Shown here: positions 30,734 to 37,994 of the stretch, one piece after another
Layout: each line of letters opens with the position of its first letter
Numbering within the stretch: the stretch's first letter is position 1
From: Cupriavidus gilardii
GTDB lineage: Bacteria; Pseudomonadota; Gammaproteobacteria; Burkholderiales; Burkholderiaceae
NCBI RefSeq assembly: GCF_013314895.1
Contig: NZ_JABTYE010000016.1
Coordinates: 62,001-126,000, forward strand
Length of the DNA stretch: 64,000 bases
Direction: 5' to 3'
Made by a program: the position numbers and the translations under genes
The notes under the pieces: generated by a model
The model's input: only the letters and a program-made list of their open reading frames with translations
Database searches by the model: none
What the model was told of the DNA's origin: nothing

Positions 30734-31445
30734 GCAGATACGGCAGGATCACGGCCTTCCAGCGCGCGTAGCCCTCGCCGTTCAGATGCACGCCGTCATA
30801 GGTGTACGCGCGGTCCAGGTTGCCGTCGCGGTCCGCCAGCGCGCTGCCGACATCGATCCATTCGACCCGATCGTCCCCGGCCGCCAGTTCGGCCAGCAGC
30901 GCATTGAATTGCGCGACGCGGCCATTGTCGCGGCCGGTGTCGCGGACTTCGCGGTTGATTGGCAGCGTGCTTTGCAGATAGATCCGCGTGCCTGGAGACA
31001 CGCGCTTGACCGTGTCGACGATCTGCCGATAGCGGTCGAACACGTCGCGCTCGTCGTACGCGCCGAGGTCGTTGATGCCCGCCATCAGGAACAGCTTGGA
31101 CGGCCGCGTCTTCGCCACCGATTCGATGCGGTCGAGGATGCGCGCCGTCGAATCGCCGCCGATGCCGCGATTGACGACATCGTGGTGGCCGAGAAACTCG
31201 CCCCATTCCCCCGCTTCGGTGATCGAGTCGCCGACGAAGACGATCTTGCCGGCGGGCAGCGCGGCATCGAGCGAGCGTAGATGCTGCAGCCGGCCGGCGC
31301 TGTAGCCCGAGCCATCGTCGCGGTGCTTGAGCTTGAAGGCCAGATAACTGATGCCGCCGAGGCGGTGGATCGCCATCACCGTGGCGCTGACGAACGCCAG
31401 ATTCAGCAGCAGCGACGCCACCAATAGCAGTCTGATCGGACGCAT
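30708..31445 (-). CDS. SGNH/GDSL-type esterase, membrane anchored
   Basis: A 245-residue SGNH hydrolase. A hydrophobic N-terminal helix (RLLLVASLLLNLAFVSATVMAI) is a signal anchor. Block I is VFVGDSIT with Ser74, block II RGIGGDS with the Gly, block III MAGINDLG with the Asn, and block V DGVHLN with Asp and His. The layout matches periplasmic GDSL esterases of the TesA-like class. Substrate unknown. The ATG at 31445 opens the anchor; upstream in-frame sequence to 31586 is less convincing. It is divergent from the sulfolactate genes. Confidence 0.87.
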   Translation of the reverse strand: MRPIRLLLVASLLLNLAFVSATVMAIHRLGGISYLAFKLKHRDDGSGYSAGRLQHLRSLDAALPAGKIVFVGDSITEAGEWGEFLGHHDVVNRGIGGDSTARILDRIESVAKTRPSKLFLMAGINDLGAYDERDVFDRYRQIVDTVKRVSPGTRIYLQSTLPINREVRDTGRDNGRVAQFNALLAELAAGDDRVEWIDVGSALADRDGNLDRAYTYDGVHLNGEGYARWKAVILPYLRGASVATR

Positions 31446-31640
31446 GACCGACTCTCCAGATAAGCGGAGGTTGGGGCGGCCGATCTCCCTCCGGCACCGG
31501 GCAGCCGCGTCCATGGAAAGCTCCGCGAAAGCCGATCTTCGGACGGCGCGTGCGCCTTTGTCCGTGCGACAGCAAACGCTTCTCATTTCAAAGGCGGGTT
31601 ACGTTGGGACGCCAAGGCGCTCGAAGTGCACATCGATATA

Positions 31641-31694
31641 CATCTAATTCATATAGATGAGTTGGTTGACCTTTATGAGTTACCGACCTATGAT
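31641..31694 (+). promoter_or_regulatory. Palindromic operator and sigma70 promoter of suyA
   Basis: CATCTA (31641-31646) and TAGATG (31654-31659) form a perfect inverted repeat with a 7-nt spacer. Immediately downstream is TTGACC (31666-31671), then 17 nt, then TATGAT (31689-31694), a near-consensus sigma70 promoter 37 nt before suyA. The half site ATATAGAYG recurs at 36550-36558 just before the GntR-type gene. That makes the GntR protein the likely ligand, which is inference. Confidence 0.7.
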
Positions 31695-31730
31695 CCGATG
31701 CACGCACCAACCCACAGAGGAGACACAACG

Positions 31731-32012
31731 ATGATTCACGTCGTACTGCACGACGCCAAGGACACGGTGGCCGTGGCCGTGGTGGAAGGGATCGAGGCGG
31801 GCACCGAGCTCAACGCCTGGATCATGGACGAGGACCGCACCATCACGGTGACCGCGCGCCAGCCGATTCCGATCGGCCACAAGGTGGCGCTGCGCGACAT
31901 GGCGCCGAACGACACGGTCTACAAGTACGGCGTCGACATCGGCAAGGTGGTCGCGCCGATCAAGGCCGGCGAACACGCTCACGTGCACAACATCAAGACC
32001 AAGCGCTGGTAA
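31731..32012 (+). CDS. suyA: (2R)-sulfolactate sulfo-lyase, small subunit
   Basis: Small subunit of the enzyme that splits (R)-sulfolactate into pyruvate and sulfite. The 93-residue protein is a lone SAF domain of the UxaA N-terminal kind, with [26 protein letters not shown] and the C-terminus [12 protein letters not shown]. The length and C-terminus match SuyA and separate it from altronate dehydratase, where the domains are fused. GAGGAG lies 8 nt upstream of the ATG. It is first in a cluster with the large subunit and two sulfolactate dehydrogenases, which supports this assignment over a generic UxaA hydrolase. Confidence 0.87.
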   Translation: MIHVVLHDAKDTVAVAVVEGIEAGTELNAWIMDEDRTITVTARQPIPIGHKVALRDMAPNDTVYKYGVDIGKVVAPIKAGEHAHVHNIKTKRW

Positions 32013-32062
32013 GCGGCGCCGCCGGGCAGTCCGCGCGGGAAGGTCCTTCGATCCCCGCCATT

Positions 32063-32107
32063 GCAGCCATCGCAGCCATCGCAGCCATCGCAGCCATCGC
32101 AGCCATC
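32063..32107. repeat. 9-nt tandem repeat between suyA and suyB
   Basis: Five perfect copies of GCAGCCATC run head to tail in the 152-nt gap, followed by degenerate copies (GCAGCTCATCC, CAGGCCATCC). It lies 50 nt after the suyA stop. Copy number probably varies between strains and may change the mRNA spacing before suyB. Confidence 0.9.
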
Positions 32108-32164
32108 GCAGCTCATCCAGGCCATCCAGGCGATTCCAGCCATTCGAGAACCGAACACCACGCC

Positions 32165-33340
32165 ATGTCCATCATCGATCAAAACACCACCTTCTGGGGC
32201 TACCGCCGCGACAACGGTCGGGTCGGCGTCCGCAACCACGTCATCATCCTGCCGCTGGACGACCTGTCCAACGCCGCCGCCGAGGCGGTCGCGTATGCGA
32301 TCAAGGGCACGATGGCGATTCCCCATCCCTATGGCCGCCTGCAGTTCGGCCCCGATCTGGACCTGCACTTCCGCACGCTGATCGGCGCGGGCAGCAATCC
32401 GAACGTCGCCGCCGTGGTGGTGATCGGCATCGAGGACGGCTGGACCAAGCGCGTGGTCGACGGCATTGCCAAGACCGGCAAGCCGGTGGTCGGCTTCGGC
32501 ATCGAGGGCCACGGCGACCACGAGACCATCAAGCGCGCGTCGAAGGCCGCGAAGGAGTTCGTGCAGTACGCGACCGCGCTGCATCGCGTCGAATGCCCGA
32601 TCGCCGATCTGTGGGTCTCGACCAAGTGCGGCGAGTCGGATACCACCTCGGGCTGCGGCGCCAACCCGACCGTCGGCAATGCCTTCGACAAGCTGCATCC
32701 GCTCGGCACCACGCTGGTGTTCGGCGAGACCTCCGAGCTGACCGGCGGCGAGCATATCGTCGCGGCGCGCTGCGCCAACGACGAGGTGCGCCACCAGTTC
32801 ATGGCGATGTTCGAGCGCTATCAGGGCATGATCGACCGCTGGAAGACCACCGATCTGTCCGAGTCGCAGCCGACCAAGGGCAATATCGCCGGCGGCCTGA
32901 CCACCATCGAAGAGAAGGCGCTCGGCAACATCCAGAAGATCGGCAAGAAATGCACCGTCGATGGCGTGCTCGACAAGGCCGAGGAGCCGACTCATCCTGG
33001 CCTGTGGTTCATGGATTCGTCGTCGGCCGCGGCCGAGATGGTGACGCTGTGCGCGGCTGCCGGCTTCGTCGTGCATTTCTTCCCGACCGGCCAGGGCAAC
33101 GTGATCGGCAACCCGATCGTGCCGGTGATCAAGCTGTGCGCGAATCCGCGGACCGTGCGCCTGATGAGCGAGCACATGGACGTCGATTGCTCCGGCCTGC
33201 TGCAGCGCGAGCTGAATCTGGACCAGACCGGCGACAAGCTGCTCGAATGCATGCTCGCCATCGCCAACGGGCGCTGGACCGCGGCCGAGGCGCTGGGTCA
33301 CCGCGAGTTCGTGCTGACCCGCATCCACGAGTCGGCCTGA
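32165..33340 (+). CDS. suyB: (2R)-sulfolactate sulfo-lyase, large subunit
   Basis: Catalytic large subunit of sulfolactate sulfo-lyase, 391 residues, of the UxaA/GarD hydrolase family. The start [21 protein letters not shown] is typical, followed by [23 protein letters not shown], with Cys residues likely binding Fe, and [17 protein letters not shown]. The family is metal-dependent, and in SuyB the reaction is beta-elimination of sulfite. Length fits SuyB (about 390). Context with suyA, slcC and comC is decisive. Its stop overlaps the slcC start (TGATG). The sulfite released must be oxidised or exported by proteins outside this window. Confidence 0.88.
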   Translation: MSIIDQNTTFWGYRRDNGRVGVRNHVIILPLDDLSNAAAEAVAYAIKGTMAIPHPYGRLQFGPDLDLHFRTLIGAGSNPNVAAVVVIGIEDGWTKRVVDGIAKTGKPVVGFGIEGHGDHETIKRASKAAKEFVQYATALHRVECPIADLWVSTKCGESDTTSGCGANPTVGNAFDKLHPLGTTLVFGETSELTGGEHIVAARCANDEVRHQFMAMFERYQGMIDRWKTTDLSESQPTKGNIAGGLTTIEEKALGNIQKIGKKCTVDGVLDKAEEPTHPGLWFMDSSSAAAEMVTLCAAAGFVVHFFPTGQGNVIGNPIVPVIKLCANPRTVRLMSEHMDVDCSGLLQRELNLDQTGDKLLECMLAIANGRWTAAEALGHREFVLTRIHESA

Positions 33341-34278
33341 TGAAGCGGATCTGCATCAGCGAGTTCATGGACCCGGACGCGGTGGCCGCGCTGACGCCCG
33401 GGTTCGAACTGCGCTACGAGCCTGACTGGGTCGACCGGCGCGCCGATCTGCTGGCGGCGCTGCCTTCGGCCGACGCGCTGATCGTGCGCAACCGCACGCA
33501 GGTCGATGTGGCGCTGCTCGACAGTGCGCCGCGTCTGCGCGTGGTCGGGCGGCTCGGCGTCGGCCTCGACAACATCGATGTCGAAGCGTGCAAGGCGCGC
33601 GGCATTCGCGTGATTCCGGCCACCGGTGCCAACGCACGCTCGGTCGCCGAGTATGTCGTCACCACGGCGGCGATGCTGCTGCGCGGCGCCTATCAAAGCA
33701 GCGGCGAGGTGACGCAGGGCAAATGGCCGCGCGCACGTCTTTCGGAGGGGCGCGAGGCGCTGGGCAAGACGCTGGGCCTGATCGGCTTCGGCGACATCGG
33801 CCGGCAGACGGCGGCCTTGGCGCAGGCCTTCGGCATGCGCGTGATCGCCCATGACCCGATGCTGCGCGACGACGATCCGGTCTGGCAACGCAGCGACGTC
33901 GCGCCGCGCAGCCTTGACGCATTGCTGGCGCAAGCCGATGCGGTCAGCCTGCACGTGCCGCTGGTGCCGGCGACCCGGCATCTGCTCGATACGCGTCGGC
34001 TGGCTCAGATGCGGCCGGGTGCGGTGCTGATCAACACGGCCCGTGGCGGCGTGGTCGACGAGGCCGCGCTGGCCGCCGCGCTGCGCGAGGGCCATCTGGC
34101 CGGCGCCGCGCTCGACGTGTTCGAGCACGAGCCGCTGACCGCGGGCTCGCCGCTGGAAGGCGTGCCCAATCTGGTGCTGACACCGCATATCGGCGGGGTC
34201 ACGCGCGAAGCCAACGCACGCGTGTCGATGCTGATCGCGCAGCAGGTACGGCAGGCGCTGCAGGAGGCATCGACATGA
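33340..34278 (+). CDS. slcC: (S)-sulfolactate dehydrogenase (D-2-hydroxyacid dehydrogenase family)
   Basis: NAD-dependent oxidation of (S)-sulfolactate to sulfopyruvate. The 312-residue protein belongs to the D-isomer 2-hydroxyacid dehydrogenases: a GLIGFGDIGRQ Rossmann motif near residue 147, catalytic Arg in NTARGG, Glu in DVFEHEP and His in TPHIGG. The substrate is inferred from the neighbours: in Chromohalobacter, SlcC and ComC together interconvert the two sulfolactate enantiomers so that SuyAB can use both. By sequence alone it could be a phosphoglycerate-type or glyoxylate reductase. Start and stop overlap those of suyB and comC. Confidence 0.82.
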   Translation: MKRICISEFMDPDAVAALTPGFELRYEPDWVDRRADLLAALPSADALIVRNRTQVDVALLDSAPRLRVVGRLGVGLDNIDVEACKARGIRVIPATGANARSVAEYVVTTAAMLLRGAYQSSGEVTQGKWPRARLSEGREALGKTLGLIGFGDIGRQTAALAQAFGMRVIAHDPMLRDDDPVWQRSDVAPRSLDALLAQADAVSLHVPLVPATRHLLDTRRLAQMRPGAVLINTARGGVVDEAALAAALREGHLAGAALDVFEHEPLTAGSPLEGVPNLVLTPHIGGVTREANARVSMLIAQQVRQALQEAST

Positions 34279-35333
34279 GCGCTGCCAACACGATTGCCGT
34301 CGATGCCGTCCGCCTGACCCAATTGGCCGAGGCCGCGCTGCGCCGCGCCGGCGCCAGCGCGCTGCAGGCCCAAGCCACCGCCGCGGCGCTGGTGCGGGCC
34401 GATGCGGCGGGCCTGGCCTCGCACGGCGTCTCGCGCGTGCCGATGTATGTCGCGCATCTGCGGCGAGACCGCGTCGACGGCGCGGCAGTGCCGGTGCTGC
34501 GCACGCCGGACGGGCCGAACGAACAAGGCGCGCAGCAACGCGCCGCGCTGCTGGTCGATGCCCGATGCGGGTTCGCCTTTCCGGCTTGCGCGATGGCGAT
34601 CGAGCACGCGATCGTTCGCGCGCGCGAGCTTGGCGTCAGCGTGGCCGCGGTCACCAACAGCCACCACTTCGGCGCGGCCGCGTCGCATCTGGAGCCGGTC
34701 GCCGACGCCGGCATGATCGGCATCGCGCTGGGCAACTCGCCGGCGGCCATGCCGGCCTGGGGCGGACGCAAGCCGCTATTCGGCACCAATCCGATCGCCG
34801 CGGTGTTTCCACGCCGCGGCGCCGCGCCGGTGGTGATCGACCTGTCGCTGTCCGAGGCCGCGCGCGGCAAGATCATGGTCGCCGCCAAGGCCGGCCAGCC
34901 GATCCCGCTGGGCTGGGCGCTCGACGAAGCGGGCGAGCCGACCACCGACGCGGCGGCCGCGCTGCGCGGCTCGATGCTGCCCGCCGGCGGCGTCAAGGGC
35001 GCGATGCTGGCGCTGCTGGTCGAGCTGCTGGTGGTGTCGCTGGCCGGCGCGCAGTTCGGTGCCGAGGCCGATTCCTTCTTCGAGGACGCGGGCGCCCGCC
35101 CGCGCATCGGGCAGGTCTTCCTGGTGCTGGACCCCGGCGCGTTCAGCGGCGCGCAGGTCTATCACGATCGCGTCGAGGCGCTGCTGGCGGCAATGTTGGC
35201 CGACCCGGGCACACGCCTGCCGGGCGCGCGCCGCGAGGCATCGCAACAACGCGCCAGCCGCGAGGGCATCGCCGTGCCCGCCGCGCTGCTGGCCGAACTG
35301 GAGGCGCTGGCCGGGGAGGGTAGCCCGGCCTAG
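34275..35333 (+). CDS. comC: (R)-sulfolactate dehydrogenase (Ldh2/malate-lactate family)
   Basis: A 352-residue member of the Ldh2 malate/L-lactate dehydrogenase family, whose NAD(P) fold is not Rossmann. DAAGLASHGVSRVP and NSHHFGAAASHLEP hold the catalytic His, then FGTNPIAAVFP binds cofactor and PAGGVKGAMLALLVELL the substrate loop. In the sulfolactate pathway ComC/SlcD reduces sulfopyruvate to (R)-sulfolactate, the SuyAB substrate. The assignment rests on cluster context; ureidoglycolate or malate dehydrogenase are alternatives by sequence. The ATG overlaps the slcC stop (ATGA). Confidence 0.82.
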   Translation: MSAANTIAVDAVRLTQLAEAALRRAGASALQAQATAAALVRADAAGLASHGVSRVPMYVAHLRRDRVDGAAVPVLRTPDGPNEQGAQQRAALLVDARCGFAFPACAMAIEHAIVRARELGVSVAAVTNSHHFGAAASHLEPVADAGMIGIALGNSPAAMPAWGGRKPLFGTNPIAAVFPRRGAAPVVIDLSLSEAARGKIMVAAKAGQPIPLGWALDEAGEPTTDAAAALRGSMLPAGGVKGAMLALLVELLVVSLAGAQFGAEADSFFEDAGARPRIGQVFLVLDPGAFSGAQVYHDRVEALLAAMLADPGTRLPGARREASQQRASREGIAVPAALLAELEALAGEGSPA

Positions 35334-35459
35334 CAAGCGTCAGCTCACGCCGGCCTCCGGGCAGCGCCGTCCAGACGATGCGCCCGGGGCTGCCCCAAGG
35401 CTGCCCAAATACGCCGAGGTCCGCAAAGCACGGATGGCGGCAAACAAAGGAGACAAACC

Positions 35460-36464
35460 ATGCATCGCCTGTTGATTCGCTCCATGCTGCGGCATGTGGC
35501 CGCGTTGTCCGTTGCCTTGTCCGCCATTACCGCCGTCACCGCGGCCGCGCCCGCGGCGGCCCAGGGTCCCGCCGACTATCCGGGCAAGCCGATTCGCTAT
35601 GTGGTGCCATTCGCGCCCGGCGGGCTGACCGACATCATGGCGCGCATGGTCGGCCATCAGCTGTCGGAGGAATGGGGCAAGCCCATCGTGATCGACAACA
35701 AGCCGGGCGGCAATGCCAACATCGGCGCCGACCAGGTCGCCAAGGCGCCGGCGGACGGCTACACGTGGCTGGCCGTCACGCTGACGCACGCGTCCAACGT
35801 CACGCTGTTTCCGAAGCTGCCGTTCAATATGCAGAAGGACCTGGTGCCGGTGGCGCGCATCGCCTCGTCGCCGATGACCGTGGTGGTGCCGGCCAATTCG
35901 CCGATCCAGTCGATGAAGGACCTGGTCGAGGCGGCACGCAAGGGCAAGCTCAATGCGGGCTCGAGCGGCAACGGCACGCCGCCGCATCTGACGCTTGCAC
36001 TGTTCGAGAGCCTGACCGGCACCAAATTGACGCATGTGCCGTACAAAGGTGGTGCACCGTCGATGACCGACCTGATCGGCGGGCAGATCGACGTGGTGTT
36101 CTCCAACTTCCCCGAGTCGCTGGCCTACGTCAAGGGCGGCAAGCTGCGTGCGTTGGCCGTGACCACGCGCGAGCGTCATCCGCTGCTGCCCGATGTGCCG
36201 ACGGTCGGCGAAGTGGGCTTTCCCGATCTGCTGGTCGAAAACTGGACGGGTTTGATGATGCCGGCGGGCACGCCCAAGCCGATCGTCGACAAGGTCGGCG
36301 CGGCGGTGGCGAAGATGGTCGAGGTCAAATCGGTGCGCGACCGCATCGTGGCCGCGGGCTTCTCGCCCGCCCCGCAGGCCAGCGCGCCCTTTGCGGACTA
36401 TTTCCAGGGCGAGGTCGCGCGCTGGGCAAGGCTGATCGACCAGAAGGGCATCCGCGCCGAGTAA
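35460..36464 (+). CDS. Bug/TctC-type solute-binding protein (sulfolactate locus)
   Basis: A 334-residue periplasmic binding protein of the Bordetella uptake gene (TctC) family. The signal peptide ends near PAAAQG; then YPGKPIRYVVPFAPGGLTDIMAR and ENRPGGN-like NKPGGNANIG, ADGYTWL and HVPYKGGAPSMTDLIGGQID are the family motifs. It lies 126 nt after comC and before the GntR gene. In other sulfolactate clusters the TctC-like SlcH works with TctAB-like SlcFG, which are absent here, so the membrane partners must be elsewhere or shared. GGAGA precedes the ATG by 8 nt. Confidence 0.87.
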   Translation: MHRLLIRSMLRHVAALSVALSAITAVTAAAPAAAQGPADYPGKPIRYVVPFAPGGLTDIMARMVGHQLSEEWGKPIVIDNKPGGNANIGADQVAKAPADGYTWLAVTLTHASNVTLFPKLPFNMQKDLVPVARIASSPMTVVVPANSPIQSMKDLVEAARKGKLNAGSSGNGTPPHLTLALFESLTGTKLTHVPYKGGAPSMTDLIGGQIDVVFSNFPESLAYVKGGKLRALAVTTRERHPLLPDVPTVGEVGFPDLLVENWTGLMMPAGTPKPIVDKVGAAVAKMVEVKSVRDRIVAAGFSPAPQASAPFADYFQGEVARWARLIDQKGIRAE

Positions 36465-36638
36465 GTCGAGCGAAGCATCGAACCGAAGGAACGAGGCGAT
36501 CTTCACGGCGGCAGGGCGGGGCGGAGCAGGTGACAGCAGTCATCCATGTTATATAGACGGGTCGTGCGGCGCCGCTGGACAGCAGCGGCGTCGGCACCGG
36601 CATCGTGCCAATCCATCCGTGCAGGGAGATCGTTGAAG

Positions 36639-37379
36639 GTGGGCGCAGAATTCGAAGCAGGCGCGGCAATCGGCGGCGTGCTGTACAAGGACGTCAAGCG
36701 GGCCATCCTGGCGGCTCTGGCCGCCGGCGAGTGGAAGCCGGGCGAGGCGATTCCGGCCGAACGCAAGCTGGTGGAGCGCTTCGGCGTGTCGATCGGCACG
36801 CTGCGCAAGGCGATCGACGAACTGGTGGCGGAGAACATCATGATCCGCCATCAGGGGCGCGGCACCTTCGTCGCGACCCACCGGCAGGAGGATCATTTTT
36901 TCCGCTTCTTCCGCGTGGTGCGCGAGGACGGCCATCGCGCCTTTCCGAGCGTGCGGCTGGCGAAGTTCCGGCGCGGCAAGGCCAGCAAGGAGGAGGCGCT
37001 GGCGCTCGGCCTTGCGCCCGGCGATCGCGTCTTCCATTTCGTCAACGTGCTGTCGCTCGACGGCAGGCCGGTGATGACCGATGCGATCACGGTGCCCGAG
37101 GCCCTGTTCGAAGGGCTGACCGAAACCATGCTGCGCGAGCGGCCGAACACGCTCTACAACTTCTATCAGGACGCCTTCGGCATCAACGTGATCCGCACCG
37201 AGGAGCGGCTGCGCGCCGTGCTGGCCGACGAGGACGACCATCGGCTGCTGGAGGTGCCGGTGGGCGGCCCGCTGCTGCAGATCACGCGGATCGCCTCGTC
37301 GTATCACGACCGGCGCGTCGAGCGCCGCGTTTCGCGGCTCGACACCACCGCGCACGAATTCGCGATCTCGCAGCCTTAA
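36639..37379 (+). CDS. GntR family regulator with UTRA domain
   Basis: A 246-residue HutC-type GntR regulator, probably SuyR-like, controlling the sulfolactate genes. The winged helix is YKDVKRAILAALAAGEWKPGEAIPAERKLVERFGVSIGTLRKAIDELVAENIMIRHQGRGTFVA in parts (about residues 13-75), and a UTRA ligand domain follows (TEERLRAVLADEDDHRLLEVPVGGPLLQITRIA). The start is unclear: GTG at 36639 or TTG at 36633 both follow AGGGAG at 36623-36628. The ATG at 36546 would add an Arg-rich unrelated stretch and cover the operator-like half site. It follows the Bug gene on the same strand. Confidence 0.85.
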   Translation: MGAEFEAGAAIGGVLYKDVKRAILAALAAGEWKPGEAIPAERKLVERFGVSIGTLRKAIDELVAENIMIRHQGRGTFVATHRQEDHFFRFFRVVREDGHRAFPSVRLAKFRRGKASKEEALALGLAPGDRVFHFVNVLSLDGRPVMTDAITVPEALFEGLTETMLRERPNTLYNFYQDAFGINVIRTEERLRAVLADEDDHRLLEVPVGGPLLQITRIASSYHDRRVERRVSRLDTTAHEFAISQP

Positions 37380-37407
37380 GTCGGTTTTCTTCCTTCCTTG
37401 CTCGGGC

Positions 37408-37818
37408 TCAGCCCGCGCGCCGCTTGCCGACCTTTTTTGTCGCGCATTCGCGGCAGCGGCCGCGCAGCGTCAATTCGTGCTGCTCGACGACGAAGCCGGG
37501 CGGCGTGATTTCCTCCAGATGCCCGGGGCATCCTTCCAGCGGAAAGACACGGTCGCACGTCAGGCACTGGAAGTAGTGCTTGTGCACGATCGCATCGGGC
37601 GGCGCCGCGACTTCGTAGCGGTCGGCCTGGCCCGGCAGCGGCACCGCCACCAGTCCTCCTTCCTGCAGCATGGCGCGGATATTGCGGTAGACCGTCGCGA
37701 GTCCGAGCGTCGGCACCGTGCGTTGCGCCGCGGCCAGAATCTCGGCAGGGCTCAGCGGCCGGGCGGCCTCGCGCAGCGCGCCCAGCACGGCCTCGCGTTG
37801 ACGGGTCATGCGTTCCAT
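37408..37818 (-). CDS. Fur family metal-responsive repressor
   Basis: A 136-residue Fur-superfamily regulator with an N-terminal winged helix (RQREAVLGALREAARPLSPAEIL, TLGLATVYRNIRAML) and a C-terminal dimerisation domain with His-rich HKHYFQC and two CxxC pairs (CLTC, CREC) that bind structural zinc. It is divergent from the TonB receptor, with a Fur box in the gap. The length is slightly short for Fur and close to Zur or a specialised Fur paralogue. An iron or zinc response cannot be separated by eye; the box favours Fur-type. Confidence 0.88.
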   Translation of the reverse strand: MERMTRQREAVLGALREAARPLSPAEILAAAQRTVPTLGLATVYRNIRAMLQEGGLVAVPLPGQADRYEVAAPPDAIVHKHYFQCLTCDRVFPLEGCPGHLEEITPPGFVVEQHELTLRGRCRECATKKVGKRRAG

Positions 37819-37826
37819 AGCTAGAA

Positions 37827-37848
37827 TGATAATGAAAATTCGTTCTCA
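37827..37848. promoter_or_regulatory. Fur-box-like operator
   Basis: TGATAATGA (37827-37835), spacer AAAT, TCGTTCTCA (37840-37848). The two arms match as an inverted repeat at 7 of 9 positions, and the first half equals the Fur hexamer GATAAT. It starts 9 nt upstream of the Fur-family start and lies about 150 nt upstream of the TonB receptor, so it could control both directions. Confidence 0.78.
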
Positions 37849-37994
37849 ATAAGGCGCGCCGTCGCTCGGCAGCGTCACCGCAGACCGTATTGTCGCCGCT
37901 TATTGTCGTTGCTTGCGGCTTCCCTTGCCGGCCGCGCACGCGGGCGGCAAGGCGGTGGTGGTGGTCGCGCGCCTTCGTTCACCCTTCATCCACC

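Noticed and set aside
31731..33340. Altronate dehydratase (UxaA) as the final call
   Set aside because: The split small and large subunits, the SuyA-like C-terminus and the two sulfolactate-type dehydrogenases favour SuyAB.
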